From contig CAMPHR010000031.1 of NCBI GenBank assembly GCA_946886075.1, positions 1-39,047 of the forward strand: 39,047 nt of DNA, in the 5' to 3' direction. Positions 1-9,287 of this stretch are shown piece after piece. Each line of letters opens with the position of its first letter. Within the stretch, counting starts at the first letter, position 1. The notes beneath the pieces were generated by a model that saw only the letters and a program-made list of their open reading frames with translations, ran no database searches and had not been told where the DNA came from. The translations under genes and the position numbers were made by a program. Source of the DNA: an uncultured Novosphingobium sp. GTDB taxonomy: Bacteria > Pseudomonadota > Alphaproteobacteria > Sphingomonadales > Sphingomonadaceae.

Positions 1-143
1 GCCTAGCCGCCTATAGCACCGGCAGCGTGGCCGAAGCAGTCGCTCTCCTCGCCGCAGGCCTCGGCGCAGAGCTGGTCGCCACCCGCCTCATATCGCCCGA
101 TGGCCAAGCCACCTGCGCGCTTGCCCGAGGAGTTTCTGCATGA
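1..143 (+). CDS. cobE: CobE/CbiG C-terminal-like cobalamin biosynthesis protein, 3' end only
   Basis: The window opens inside an open frame whose last 46 codons (frame beginning at base 3) end at TGA 141-143. The visible peptide contains [12 protein letters not shown] followed by a stretch ending in CALARGVSA, which resembles the end of the CobE/CbiG C-terminal family (PF01890). CobE is a small accessory protein of the aerobic cobalamin pathway that binds late corrinoid intermediates; its exact reaction is unsettled. The stop overlaps the cobM start by three bases, so the two are translationally coupled in one operon. The N-terminus lies outside the window. Identity rests on a short tail plus position next to cobM, so it is likely but not certain. 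Confidence 0.7.
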   Translation, partial: LAAYSTGSVAEAVALLAAGLGAELVATRLISPDGQATCALARGVSA

Positions 144-925
144 CGGTCCACTTCATCGGCGCGGGACCGGGCGCGCCAGACCTGCTGACGTTACGCGGCC
201 GCGACCTGATCGCCGCCTCTCCCGTCTGCCTCTATGCCGGGTCTCTGGTGCCCCGCGCCTTGCTCGATCATTGCCCGGCGGGCGCGCGGATCGTGAACAG
301 CGCGCCGCTGACGCTGGACGAGATCATCACAATCATCGCGGAGGCGGATGCGGCAGGCCAGGATGTCGCGCGGTTGCATTCCGGCGACCTGTCGGTCTGG
401 TCGGCAATGGGCGAGCAAATCCGCCGCCTCAAGGCGCTCGGCATCAGCTATACGGTAACACCCGGCGTCCCGTCCTTCGCAGCGGCAGCGGCGGCGCTGG
501 AGGCGGAGTTGACGCTGCCGGGGCTCGGCCAATCACTTGTCCTCACCCGCACGCCTGGCCGCGCGAGCGCCATGCCACCGGGCGAAACGCTGGTGGCCTT
601 TGGCGCGACAGGGGCGACGCTGGCGATCCACCTGTCCATCCATAATCTGGCGCAGGTGGTTGCCGACCTTACGCCGCTTTATGGTCCAGATTGCCCGGCG
701 GCGATCATATGGCGCGCAAGCTGGCCGGATCAACGGATCGTGCGCGGAATGCTCGCCAGCATCGAGGCTCTGGCGGCAGGCGGCCCCGAACGCACCGCCA
801 TCATTCTCGTAGGATCAGTGCTGGGCGAAAGCGACTTTGCCGAAAGCCAGCTCTACGCGCCCGGCTATGACCGCCGCTTTCGCCCCGCGACGGCGGACTC
901 GCCTTTCGCCGGATCAGACGAATGA
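140..925 (+). CDS. cobM: Precorrin-4 C11-methyltransferase
   Basis: CobM transfers a methyl group from S-adenosylmethionine to C-11 of precorrin-4, giving precorrin-5, in the cytosolic aerobic vitamin B12 pathway. The 261-residue protein has the usual family length. It shows the N-terminal corrin methyltransferase glycine-rich loop ([14 protein letters not shown], residues 7-20), the second SUMT-family signature ([11 protein letters not shown], 79-89) and the TPGVPSF segment near 107. ATG 140 lies within the cobE stop (ATGA overlap), and the cobM stop overlaps the cobB start in the same way, so the operon is translationally coupled. Nothing looks damaged. The alternative of cobJ or cobI is less likely given the C11-type motif spacing and the cobE-cobM pairing. 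Confidence 0.93.
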   Translation: MTVHFIGAGPGAPDLLTLRGRDLIAASPVCLYAGSLVPRALLDHCPAGARIVNSAPLTLDEIITIIAEADAAGQDVARLHSGDLSVWSAMGEQIRRLKALGISYTVTPGVPSFAAAAAALEAELTLPGLGQSLVLTRTPGRASAMPPGETLVAFGATGATLAIHLSIHNLAQVVADLTPLYGPDCPAAIIWRASWPDQRIVRGMLASIEALAAGGPERTAIILVGSVLGESDFAESQLYAPGYDRRFRPATADSPFAGSDE

Positions 926-2229
926 CGCCCGGAATCCTCATCGCCGCGCCGCGATCAGGCTCGGGCAAGACCGTCATCACGCTGGGCTTGCTCAGGGCAT
1001 TGCGGCGGCAGGGGGTCGGGGTGCAATCCTACAAATGTGGGCCCGATTATATCGACACCGGCTTTCATCGGCTGGCGAGCGGACGTCCTGCCTTCAACCT
1101 CGACAGCTGGGCAATGGACGAAGCGCTGCTCCAAGCCCTCGCTCATGAAGCAGCGGACGCGGAGTTGGTCGTCGCAGAAGGCGTAATGGGGTTGTTCGAC
1201 GGCGCACCCACGCCCGGCGCGAGCGGCAATGGCAGCAGCGCCGATGTCGCGGCGCAATTTGGCTGGCCAGTCATCCTCATCATCGACGTTTCAGGCCAAA
1301 GTCAGTCCGCCGCCGCCATCGCCCATGGGTTCCGCACGCTCCGCTCAGGCGTGCAGGTGGCAGGCGTCATCCTCAACCGGGTCGCCAGCCCGCGCCATGA
1401 AGCCATGATAAGGCAGGCGATGGAAGACATCGCCATGCCGGTTCTTGGCGCGCTCCCCCGATCGCCTGCGCTGACCATCCCTGAACGGCATCTAGGCCTC
1501 GTGCAGCCAAGCGAGCGGGAAGAACCCGATCGCATGATCGACGCGATCGCGGACCTGATCGACGCGCATATCGATGTTCCCACCATCCGATCCGCCGGGA
1601 ACGCAGCACCAGGATCGCCCACCACCCCTCACCGCTGCCCACCCCCGGGCCAACGGATCGCCCTGGCACAGGACGCGGCCTTTTCCTTCACATATGCCCA
1701 TATGCTGAGCGGATGGCGCGCTACCGGGGCCGAAATCATCCCCTTTTCCCCGCTGGCCGACGAAGCGCCGGACCCCGCAGCCGATGCGGTCTGGCTACCC
1801 GGCGGCTACCCCGAGCTGCATGCGCCACGGCTCACGCAGGCCACCCATTTCCTCGACGGCCTGCGCAGGCATGCACGGGATCGGCCGGTCCACGGCGAAT
1901 GCGGCGGCTATATGGTGTTGGGCCAAGCGATCATCGATGCAGACGGTCAGTCTCATGTCATGGCGGGGTTGCTCGGCCTTGTCTCCAGCTTCGCCCAGCG
2001 GCAGCTACATCTTGGCTACCGTCAGGCGCGGCTGCTGGCGCCAATGGGCGGCCATGACGAGGGCGCACTGCTTCGCGGGCACGAATTTCACTATTCGACC
2101 ATCGTTGAGCAACCAGACGCGCCTCTCGCCCACGTCACCGATGCGATGGGCGCGCCGGTAGCCACCACCGGATCACGCCGGGGCAGGGTGACGGGCAGCT
2201 TCTTCCACCTGATCGCGAGGGCGGCATGA
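922..2229 (+). CDS. cobB: Hydrogenobyrinic/cobyrinic acid a,c-diamide synthase
   Basis: CobB amidates the a and c side chains of hydrogenobyrinic acid using glutamine and ATP. The 435-residue protein has two domains. The N-terminal dethiobiotin-synthetase-like ATPase has a P-loop (APRSGSGKT, residues 9-17) and the KCGPDYID substrate segment (38-45). The C-terminal class I glutamine amidotransferase has its nucleophile Cys327 in HGECGGY. Length and domain order match the family. The start is the ATG of the ATGA overlap with cobM. The CobB name rather than CbiA follows from neighbouring cobM and cobF, which mark the aerobic pathway. Residues around 215-245 form a Pro/Gly-rich linker between the domains. 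Confidence 0.94.
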   Translation: MTPGILIAAPRSGSGKTVITLGLLRALRRQGVGVQSYKCGPDYIDTGFHRLASGRPAFNLDSWAMDEALLQALAHEAADAELVVAEGVMGLFDGAPTPGASGNGSSADVAAQFGWPVILIIDVSGQSQSAAAIAHGFRTLRSGVQVAGVILNRVASPRHEAMIRQAMEDIAMPVLGALPRSPALTIPERHLGLVQPSEREEPDRMIDAIADLIDAHIDVPTIRSAGNAAPGSPTTPHRCPPPGQRIALAQDAAFSFTYAHMLSGWRATGAEIIPFSPLADEAPDPAADAVWLPGGYPELHAPRLTQATHFLDGLRRHARDRPVHGECGGYMVLGQAIIDADGQSHVMAGLLGLVSSFAQRQLHLGYRQARLLAPMGGHDEGALLRGHEFHYSTIVEQPDAPLAHVTDAMGAPVATTGSRRGRVTGSFFHLIARAA

Positions 2230-2969
2230 TCGGCCTCTCGCTCATCGGCATCGGCACAGGCAACCCCGATCATCTGACGCGCGCCGCCATTCGCGCGATG
2301 AACGACGCTGACCTCATCCTGCTACCGCGCAAGGGAGAAGCGAAGTCAGACCTTCTCGACCTGCGCCGCACCATCTGTGCGGATGTGCTGACTGGGCCGG
2401 TACGCATCGCAGAGTTCGACATGCCCAGCCGAGCGGAGCAGGGCAATTATGTCGATGGGGTTATGGAATGGCATGATGCGATCGCCGCGATCTGGATGGA
2501 GCAGATCGCCCTCCACTTGCCCAAGGGCGGCACGGTCGCGCTGCTCGTCTGGGGCGACCCCTCGCTCTACGACAGCAGCCTGCGGATAGCGGAGCGGCTC
2601 GGGTCCTCGGTCGAGGTCAACGTCATACCCGGCATCACCAGCATCCAGGCGCTGACAGCCGCCCACGGCATTTGCCTGAACCGCCTGGCCGACCCCGTGC
2701 TCATTACCACGGGCAGACAGCTGCGCGAAGGCGGCTGGCCCAATGGCGTGCGCGACATCGTCGTGATGTTGGATGGCCATTGCGCCTTTCAAACATTGAA
2801 GCCGGAAAAGCTGACGATCTGGTGGGGCGCCTATCTCGGCATGGAGCATCAGGCGCTTGCAAACGGCCCTCTGGCGGTCGTCGGGCCGGAGATCATCCAA
2901 CGCCGCGCCGCGTTGCGGCATCAGCATGGCTGGATCATGGACGTCTATCTGCTGCGGCAGGACGCCTGA
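2226..2969 (+). CDS. cobF: Precorrin-6A synthase (deacetylating)
   Basis: CobF methylates precorrin-5 at C-1 and releases the extruded two-carbon unit as acetate, giving precorrin-6A. It belongs to the aerobic cobalamin route only. The 247-residue protein has the SAM-binding GIGTGNPDHLT loop (residues 8-18), a segment VWGDPSLYDSSLRIAERLG matching the family's GDPxxYDSxLR signature, and VIPGITSIQAL. The start overlaps the cobB stop by four bases. It is the last gene of this operon: the next gene lies 11 bases away on the opposite strand. The stop codon is part of an inverted repeat shared with that gene (2963-2987). Confidence 0.94.
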   Translation: MIGLSLIGIGTGNPDHLTRAAIRAMNDADLILLPRKGEAKSDLLDLRRTICADVLTGPVRIAEFDMPSRAEQGNYVDGVMEWHDAIAAIWMEQIALHLPKGGTVALLVWGDPSLYDSSLRIAERLGSSVEVNVIPGITSIQALTAAHGICLNRLADPVLITTGRQLREGGWPNGVRDIVVMLDGHCAFQTLKPEKLTIWWGAYLGMEHQALANGPLAVVGPEIIQRRAALRHQHGWIMDVYLLRQDA

Positions 2970-2987
2970 AGGATCAAGGATCAGGCG
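2963..2987. other. Inverted repeat containing both convergent stop codons
   Basis: CGCCTGA at 2963-2969 pairs perfectly with TCAGGCG at 2981-2987 around an 11-base loop. The TGA of cobF and the stop of the opposing small gene are both inside the 7-bp stem. No T-tract follows on either strand, so this is not a textbook intrinsic terminator, but it could act as a weak bidirectional one or protect 3' ends. Confidence 0.5.
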
Positions 2988-3187
2988 GCGGGGACGCTCA
3001 ACTCGATCACCGGCTTGCTGATCATCGGACCACCGCCATCGATCGCCCCCATCGCGGCACGGCGGCGAAATTCCGCGGCCATCGCCTGATGCATCGTCCG
3101 TGCAGACGCGTCGGCCGTCGTCGCCGCAAGCTGCTCATGCATTCGGGCTCGTTCCAGGCATTCCTGTGCATTGAGGGCATGTGTCAT
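2981..3187 (-). CDS. Small uncharacterised protein, 68 aa
   Basis: I do not recognise this protein. It has 68 residues, a largely helical Ala/Met/Arg/Glu-rich N-terminal half and a hydrophobic C-terminal tail (PVIELSVPAA). There is no signal peptide, membrane segment or metal-binding cysteine set; its only Cys is near residue 10. It is accepted as a gene because an AGGAG ribosome binding site sits about seven bases before ATG, the frame fills most of the gap between convergent cobF and spoVR, and no better frame exists. It may be a single-gene transcript; the 164-base region upstream would hold its promoter. Function unknown. Confidence 0.6.
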   Translation of the reverse strand: MTHALNAQECLERARMHEQLAATTADASARTMHQAMAAEFRRRAAMGAIDGGGPMISKPVIELSVPAA

Positions 3188-3351
3188 GAAGATGCTCTCC
3201 TGCTAAGCTTTTCAAGCCACTCCAGGCGGCGCAGGACTGCGGCCAACCTAAAGAGCCACTCGCGAAACCCCGCGGAATTTACGCCTTTCCGCCAAGCTTT
3301 GGAAATGGAATCTTTCCTCAGCGCCTGAGCTTGCCGCCGCCGCAGACCACT

Positions 3352-4890
3352 TCAGCCGATCCAGCCCTGCTGCGGCTGGCAACGGTGGCTTTTCAATTCC
3401 TTGCGGCTCTCGCCATGGACCTCGCTCAAGGCGACCTCATAACCCCAAAGATTAGCGAGGCTCTGCAGCACCAGATTGGCGTCTGACGCGTCCAGCACCA
3501 CGCCGTCATTCACCACATGCTCCAGCATCAGTGTGCGATCGCCTGCCAGATCGACGTCGACCACCTGAATGTCGGGCTCCTGCCGGGCAATATCATATTC
3601 GCGGGCGAGCGCGCGGCGGATGCGCCTGTAGCCGCGCTCGTCATGGATGGCCTCGACACGCAGTTCCGACTCGCCTTCACGGTCAAGCAGCTGGAATAAC
3701 CGCCACTGTCGGATCAGATGGGGGCTCAGGAACTGCGACACGAAACTTTCGTCGCGATAGTTGATCCAGATGTCCTTCAGCACCTCCACTGGATCGCGGG
3801 AGCCCGCAATGTCGCTGAACCATTCGCGATCCTCGCTCGTCGGGTCCATGCAGATCCGCTCGATGTCCGACATGATGCCAAAGCCAAGTGCATAGGGGTT
3901 GAAGCCGCCAAAATGGCCGGAATCGAATGTCGGCTGATAGACGACACCTGTGTGCGACTGGATGAACTCCATGAACGCGCCATCGGTGATCCAGCCGCGA
4001 TCGTGCAGGATCGTCATGATCCGATAATGGGTATAGGTCGCGCACCCCTCGTTCATCGCCTTCGTCTGGCGCTGCGGATAGAAATATTGGGCGATCAGGC
4101 GCACGATCCGCAGAATTTCACGCTGCCAGCTTTCCAGCCGCGGCCCGGTCTTTTCGAGGAAATAGAGAATATTTTCCTGCGGCAGGCCAAGCGCCGCGCG
4201 GCGCTCATCCGATGGCACGGCGGCCGCTTTTGCCCCCACCGGCACAGTGCGCCACAGGTCGTCATAGATACGATCGCGATACGCCTGCCGCTCCGCCTCC
4301 CGCTCGGCTTCCGCCCGCATGTCGCGCGGGCGGATGCGCGGGTAACGGTGAACGCCCTGATTCATCAACGCATGAGCGGCGTCCAGCACCCGCTCGACCG
4401 CGAGTTGCCCATAGCGCTCCTCGCATTGCGCGATGTACCGCTTGGCGAACTCCAGATAATCGAGAATGCCTTCTGCATCCGTCCATTGGCGGAACACATA
4501 ATTATTCTTGAAGAAATGATTATGGCCGAACGCGGCATGGGCGATGACCAGCGTCTGCATCGTCGCGCTGTTTTCCTGCATCAGATAGTTGATGCAAGGG
4601 TTGGAGTTGATCACCAGCTCATAAGCCAGCCCGCGCAGCCCCTTGCGATACAGCATTTCATTGGTGACGAACTGCTTCCCGAACGACCAATGTTTGTAGA
4701 ACAGCGGCATGCCTATCGACGAATAGGCGTCCAGCATTTGTTCAGCGCTGATGATCTCTATCTGATTGGGATAGATATTGAGCTTCATTTCCTGAAGCGC
4801 GATCGGCTCCACCGTCTCATAGATGCGGTTGATCAGCGAAAAGTCCCAGTCGCTGCCGGTGAACAGTGGAGCGGGCGCCAGCGACGCCAT
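3352..4890 (-). CDS. spoVR: SpoVR family protein (YcgB-like)
   Basis: This is the third gene of the conserved prkA-yeaH-spoVR stress module. SpoVR proteins are cytosolic, lack a proven enzymatic activity, and are linked to starvation responses in proteobacteria and to spore cortex formation in Bacillus. The 512-residue protein has the family landmarks: an N-terminal region with MPLFYKHWSFGKQF, the histidine-rich AHAAFGHNHFFKNN segment, NEGCATYTHYRIM, and FNPYALGF followed by a DIERIC segment. Length matches E. coli YcgB. Its ATG overlaps the yeaH stop by one base (TGATG), implying coupling. A short hairpin (CTCAG-CGC-CTGAG, 3317-3329) lies about 22 bases beyond its stop, without a T-run. Confidence 0.95.
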   Translation of the reverse strand: MASLAPAPLFTGSDWDFSLINRIYETVEPIALQEMKLNIYPNQIEIISAEQMLDAYSSIGMPLFYKHWSFGKQFVTNEMLYRKGLRGLAYELVINSNPCINYLMQENSATMQTLVIAHAAFGHNHFFKNNYVFRQWTDAEGILDYLEFAKRYIAQCEERYGQLAVERVLDAAHALMNQGVHRYPRIRPRDMRAEAEREAERQAYRDRIYDDLWRTVPVGAKAAAVPSDERRAALGLPQENILYFLEKTGPRLESWQREILRIVRLIAQYFYPQRQTKAMNEGCATYTHYRIMTILHDRGWITDGAFMEFIQSHTGVVYQPTFDSGHFGGFNPYALGFGIMSDIERICMDPTSEDREWFSDIAGSRDPVEVLKDIWINYRDESFVSQFLSPHLIRQWRLFQLLDREGESELRVEAIHDERGYRRIRRALAREYDIARQEPDIQVVDVDLAGDRTLMLEHVVNDGVVLDASDANLVLQSLANLWGYEVALSEVHGESRKELKSHRCQPQQGWIG

Positions 4891-6200
4891 CAGGCAGACG
4901 CCCTTTCACCCACGCCGCGCCGCTGGAAAAGCTCGCGGAAGACCGGATATATCTCCCGTCGGTGCGACACCTTGCGCATGGTGAATTGCCGGTTGGCTTG
5001 AGCGACCGGCTGATACGCATCCCAAAGCCCTGTCGTGGAGGTCGCTGACTCAATGGACGCGAACTCTTCGCGCCCGACCTCCAGATAGGCGAAATATTGG
5101 CAGAAGGGCAGGATTTCATCCTGCATCAGCCCTACCACCCGGGCATTGTCCGACGCCAGCGTGTCGCCGTCCGAAGCCTGCGCCACATAGATATTCCAGT
5201 CGTTGGGGCTGTAGCGGTCCTTCACCACCTCGATCAGCTTGTCGAGCGCGCTCGACACCAGCGTGCCGCCGGTGACGGTGCTGTAGAAGAATGTCTCCTC
5301 ATCTACCTCCGCCGCGCGATCGGTATGGTGGATGAAGACCACCTCGACATGCTCGTAGCAGCGCGACAGAAACAGGTGGAGCAGCGCGAAGAAGCGCTTA
5401 GCCAGATCCTTCATATGCGCCGTCATGGAGCCGGACACGTCCATCAGGCAGAACATCACCGCCTGAGCCACTGGCCGTGGCACCGGCTCGAAACGGCGGA
5501 AGCGCAGGTCGACAGGATCGATATAAGCGATGAGGTTGCGGCGGCGAATGATATGGGCCCGCTCCTTCCGCAACCGCTCCAGCGCAACATCATCGTCGGG
5601 CAGAGGCACGGCGCGTCCCTCGATCTCGGCAATCGCCTCCTCGATCCGGCTCAGGTCGCGGCCGCTTGGCCGGCGGAGCGCTATCCGCCGCGACATGGCC
5701 TTCTGCATGGTGCGCGGCACGGACAGGTTGGATGGGTTGCCGATCGTCGCATAACCCGCCCGGCGCACTCCTTCGATCTTGCCCGCGACCAGCTTCTTCT
5801 TGGCCATGTCAGGCAGTTCAAGGTCTTCGAGGAACAGGTCGAGAAACTCTTCCCGGCTCAGCGCAAAGCGGAAATCATCCTGATCCTCGCCCTCGCCCGG
5901 CTGCGATGCGCCGCCACCACCGCCATCGGGTCGCTTGATCCGGTCGCCCTCCAGAAACTCCTTGTTACCCGGCAGCACCCTCTCGCGATTGCCGCCCTTA
6001 TCTGCCCGGTGCAGCGTGGGCTCATGGATCGCGTCGCGGCGGATGGTGACTTCGCCCTCCCCGGCCAGATCCTTGATGCTGCGGTCTTTCAGGCTGTCAC
6101 GCACCGCCTGACTGACATAGGCTTTCGCCCTCCTCAGGAACCGTTGCCGGTTGACCAGGCTTTTGCCCCCCGGGTTCAGCCGTCTGTCGACTATGTGCAT
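4890..6200 (-). CDS. yeaH: YeaH/YhbH family protein (DUF444)
   Basis: YeaH is a von Willebrand A-type protein that works with the PrkA kinase in nutrient-stress signalling; its molecular role is undefined. The call of 436 aa starts at the internal ATG at 6200, which gives MHIVDRRLNPGGKSLVNRQR, the conserved family N-terminus. A longer frame to 6272 would add 24 unconserved residues and run into prkA. It shows a Gly-rich linker (about 92-102), RLRKERA, and the metal-site motif CLMDVSGSM with DxSxS at 254-258. Towards the end are TGGTLVSSAL, AQASDGD and IYPVFRELF. Length agrees with E. coli YeaH (about 427 aa). It sits 41 bases after prkA and overlaps spoVR. Confidence 0.95.
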   Translation of the reverse strand: MHIVDRRLNPGGKSLVNRQRFLRRAKAYVSQAVRDSLKDRSIKDLAGEGEVTIRRDAIHEPTLHRADKGGNRERVLPGNKEFLEGDRIKRPDGGGGGASQPGEGEDQDDFRFALSREEFLDLFLEDLELPDMAKKKLVAGKIEGVRRAGYATIGNPSNLSVPRTMQKAMSRRIALRRPSGRDLSRIEEAIAEIEGRAVPLPDDDVALERLRKERAHIIRRRNLIAYIDPVDLRFRRFEPVPRPVAQAVMFCLMDVSGSMTAHMKDLAKRFFALLHLFLSRCYEHVEVVFIHHTDRAAEVDEETFFYSTVTGGTLVSSALDKLIEVVKDRYSPNDWNIYVAQASDGDTLASDNARVVGLMQDEILPFCQYFAYLEVGREEFASIESATSTTGLWDAYQPVAQANRQFTMRKVSHRREIYPVFRELFQRRGVGERASA

Positions 6201-6241
6201 GGTGGCCACTGCGCTGTCACGAAGAGGGCGCCTCCATCTGT

Positions 6242-8185
6242 TTATCCCGCCTGCTTGACCCTGATATACCATTCGACCAGCCGCCGGACCTGCCGCTCGG
6301 TATAGCCGCGCTCCACCATGCGGGCGACGAATTCGTCATGTTTGCTCGCGGTGTCGCCATCCTTCTTCGACCCGAAGCTGATGACGGGCAGAAGGTCCTC
6401 GACTTGGCTGAACATCCGCTTTTCAATGACTTCGCGGATCTTCTCATAGCTGGTCCAGCTGGGATTGCGCCCATCATTGCTGGCGCGCATGCGCAGGGCG
6501 AACTTCACCACCTCATTCCGGAAGTCCTTGGGATTGGCAATCCCGGCAGGCTTTTCGGTCTTGGTCAGTTCCTGGTTGATCACTTCCCGGTCGAGCAACT
6601 GCCCCGTATCAGGGTCCTTGAAGTCCAGATCCTCGATCCACGCGTCGGCATAAGCGACATAGCGATCGAACAGGTTTTGCCCATAATCATTATAGCTTTC
6701 CAGATAAGCCTTCTGGATTTCATTACCGATGAACTCGGCATAGCGCGGCCCGAGTTCGCCCTTGATGAACTCCAGATATTTGGCCTCGACGTCTGCGGGA
6801 AACTGCTCTTGCCGCACCATCTGCTCAAGCACATACATGAGGTGCACCGGGTCAGCGGCAATCTCGCTGCTGTCATGGTTGAAGGTCGCCGACAGCGCCT
6901 TGAAAGCAAAGCGTGTCGAGGTGCCGGACATGCCCTCATCCACCCCGGCGGCGTCGCGATATTCCTGAAGGCTCTTGGCGCGCGGATCGATCTCTCGCAG
7001 CATTTCGCCGTCATAGACCCGCATCTTGGAATAAAGGTTGCTGTTCTCATGCTCCCGCAACCGCGTCAGCACCGAAAAGCGCGCCAGCATGTCCAACGTA
7101 CCCGGCGCACAGGGCGCCTTGTTCAGGTCGGACTCCCGCAACAGCTTCTCATAGACATGCCGCTCTTCCGTCGACTGCAACGAATAAGGCACCTTGATGA
7201 CATAGATGCGATCGATAAAAGCTTCGTTATTCTTGTTATTCTTGAAATTAGCCCATTCCGATTCATTGGAATGCGCCATGATGATGCCGTTGAAGGGGAT
7301 CGCGCCGATATTCTCGGTGCCGATATAATTGCCCTCCTGCGTCGCCGTCAGCAGCGGGTGGAGCATCTTGATCGGCGCCTTGAACATCTCGACAAACTCG
7401 AGCATGCCCTGGTTCGCACGGTTGAGCCCACCTGAATAGCTGTAGGCGTCAGGATCATTCTGGCTCAGCATCTCCAGCTTGCGGATGTCGACCTTGCCGA
7501 CCAGCGAGCTGATGTCCTGATTATTCTCGTCACCCGGCTCGGTCTTGGCGACCGAGATCTGCCGCATGCGCGAGGGCATCAGGCGGATGACCTTGAACTG
7601 GGAAATGTCACCAGAAAACTCATCCAGCCGCTTGCGCGCCCATGGGCTGATCATGCCGGTCAGGCGGCGGCGGGGGATGCCGTAATTATCCTCGATGAAG
7701 GCGCCATGCTGTTCCGCATCGAACAGGGCGAGCGGGCTTTCGAAGATCGGGCTGATCTCGTCCCCTGCTTTGAGTGCATAGATGGGATGCGTCTCCATCA
7801 GCGACTTTAGCCGCTCGGCGAGCGAGGACTTGCCGCCACCGACCGGACCGAGCAGGTAGAGGATCTGCTTACGCTCCTCCAGGCCCTGGGACGCGTGGCG
7901 CAGGAAGCTCACGATATGTTCGATCGTCGCTTCCATGCCGTAGAAGTTAGCGAAGCTCTTGTAGCGGCGGATGGTGCGGTTCATGAAGATCCGCCCGAGC
8001 CGCTGGTCGCGGGAAGTATCTATGATCTCCGGTTCGCCGATCGCCGCCAGCAGGCGTTCCGGTGCTGATGCGTGCATCAGAGGATCATTGCGGCATCCCA
8101 GCAAATAATCCTCAATCGACATCTCGGCCTGACGCCGTTCGTCAAAATTCCGCGTGAAGCTCGAAAACAGTTCGTTTTTCGTCAC
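6242..8185 (-). CDS. prkA: PrkA family serine protein kinase / AAA+ ATPase
   Basis: PrkA is a cytosolic AAA-type protein; reports for the family describe serine kinase activity and, in Bacillus, Lon-like protease activity. The 647-residue protein aligns along its whole length with the E. coli homologue YeaG. Landmarks are Walker A GPVGGGKSS (113-121), then TEPGDENNQDIS, the long conserved block NQGMLEFVEMFKAPI, HSNESEW and NNKNNEAFIDRIY, and a C-terminal PrkA domain with TSYEKIREVIEKRMFS. The start is GTG at 8185, with GGGAG seven bases upstream; the N-terminus MTKNEL matches the family length. It heads the prkA-yeaH-spoVR operon and is divergent from a universal stress protein. Confidence 0.96.
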   Translation of the reverse strand: MTKNELFSSFTRNFDERRQAEMSIEDYLLGCRNDPLMHASAPERLLAAIGEPEIIDTSRDQRLGRIFMNRTIRRYKSFANFYGMEATIEHIVSFLRHASQGLEERKQILYLLGPVGGGKSSLAERLKSLMETHPIYALKAGDEISPIFESPLALFDAEQHGAFIEDNYGIPRRRLTGMISPWARKRLDEFSGDISQFKVIRLMPSRMRQISVAKTEPGDENNQDISSLVGKVDIRKLEMLSQNDPDAYSYSGGLNRANQGMLEFVEMFKAPIKMLHPLLTATQEGNYIGTENIGAIPFNGIIMAHSNESEWANFKNNKNNEAFIDRIYVIKVPYSLQSTEERHVYEKLLRESDLNKAPCAPGTLDMLARFSVLTRLREHENSNLYSKMRVYDGEMLREIDPRAKSLQEYRDAAGVDEGMSGTSTRFAFKALSATFNHDSSEIAADPVHLMYVLEQMVRQEQFPADVEAKYLEFIKGELGPRYAEFIGNEIQKAYLESYNDYGQNLFDRYVAYADAWIEDLDFKDPDTGQLLDREVINQELTKTEKPAGIANPKDFRNEVVKFALRMRASNDGRNPSWTSYEKIREVIEKRMFSQVEDLLPVISFGSKKDGDTASKHDEFVARMVERGYTERQVRRLVEWYIRVKQAG

Positions 8186-8471
8186 TGACGACTCCCGCCG
8201 CAGTAGTCATGTTACGAATATAATACGCATGAGACTGCAAAAACAGGCCCTTGCAACGAGACTACTGCTAAATTTTTATTCCTGCACATCCGAATAGTTC
8301 GCAACAAGCAACCGGCGAGCGGACATGTTTCCGCGTCGGTCCGCTACAATAAACGCGCGACACAGCCCGACGGCTTCAAAAAGTTGCTACCTGAGATCGA
8401 CGGAAAGACGCTATAAGGAAACAGCTTGCGGAGCGAGGTTCCGTCAGCACAGCAGCTTATGGAGAGATGCC
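8186..8471. promoter_or_regulatory. Divergent intergenic region between prkA and usp
   Basis: This 286-base region must hold the promoters of both prkA (-) and the universal stress gene (+). It is AT-richer than its surroundings near 8215-8300. I could not assign -35/-10 boxes with confidence. A GGAAAC at 8417-8422 followed by CCGT at 8441-8444 only loosely resembles the alphaproteobacterial general stress (EcfG) promoter GGAAC...CGTT. Confidence 0.4.
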
Positions 8472-9287
8472 ATGACATCCATTCTGCTCCACATCCATGA
8501 TGACAGCGGCATGGAAAGCCGTTTGCAGGCAGCCTGCGACATTGCCCGGGCGACAGACGCGCATATTCACTGTGTTCAGATTACCGCCATGCCCACGCTC
8601 GTCGCCGGGGATGTTTATGGCGGGGCGGCAATGGCCCCTTCGATCATGGCGGAGCTGCATCAGATCGACACGCGGATGCGTGAACGGCTGGAACAGAAGC
8701 TGCACCGGGAAGGGGTAAGCTGGGACTGGCGGCACGCGGACGGCGATATCGTCCACGGCCTTTTGTCCGCATCCGCGCTCTGCGACCTGATGATCGTGAC
8801 CCTGCCCGCCCGCTCACGGCGGGACATGAGCGATCCGCTGCATCTCGCGGCGGACCTCGCACTGGGCGGCCGCACGCCGGTGCTTGCCGTGCCGGAGGCC
8901 GCCCGGGCGATCACCATCACCGGCCGCGCGCTCGTCGCATGGGAGGGGTCGCGAGAGGCTTCGGCCGCGCTCAGGCTGGCGGTGCCGCTCTTGAAGCATG
9001 CCACGGAAGTGCATGTCGTCACGGTAGAGGAAGCGGGCAAATACCCCTTCCCGGCGACGGACGCGCCCGAATATCTCTCCCGCCACGGCATAAAAACGCA
9101 ATTCCATAGCTGGCCGCAGGACGGCCGCACAGTAGAGGCGACCTTGAACGCCGCCATCGGTGTCCTGAAGCCGGACTGGATAGTCATGGGCGCCTTCGGG
9201 CACAGCCGCTGGCGCGAATTGGTGTTCGGCGGAGTGACCCGGACGATGCTTCGGGAGGCGCAAGTTCCGCTGTTCCTGGCGCACTGA
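8472..9287 (+). CDS. Universal stress protein, two UspA domains
   Basis: A 271-residue cytosolic protein with two UspA-like Rossmann domains, roughly residues 1-140 and 145-271. Usp proteins bind ATP or other nucleotides and support survival in stasis and stress. The second domain carries the nucleotide-binding style motif GAFGHSRWRELVFGG (G-2x-G-9x-G) followed by VTRTML. The first domain has a weaker equivalent, which is common in tandem Usps. The start at 8472 is chosen because GGAGAG at 8461-8466 is correctly spaced and the protein then begins MTSILLHIH, the expected first beta strand. The open frame extends upstream to 8325, but that part looks non-coding. It is transcribed away from prkA, which suggests shared stress control. 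Confidence 0.88.
   Translation: MTSILLHIHDDSGMESRLQAACDIARATDAHIHCVQITAMPTLVAGDVYGGAAMAPSIMAELHQIDTRMRERLEQKLHREGVSWDWRHADGDIVHGLLSASALCDLMIVTLPARSRRDMSDPLHLAADLALGGRTPVLAVPEAARAITITGRALVAWEGSREASAALRLAVPLLKHATEVHVVTVEEAGKYPFPATDAPEYLSRHGIKTQFHSWPQDGRTVEATLNAAIGVLKPDWIVMGAFGHSRWRELVFGGVTRTMLREAQVPLFLAH

Noticed and set aside
3718..5001. Open frame of 427 codons on the + strand
   Set aside because: Antisense to spoVR, which has full-length family similarity. No domain or ribosome site.
8417..8444. Possible EcfG general-stress promoter for usp (GGAAAC...CCGT)
   Set aside because: The -35 match is imperfect, and the -10 CGTT is not present at the usual 16-18 base spacing. Kept only as a weak note.
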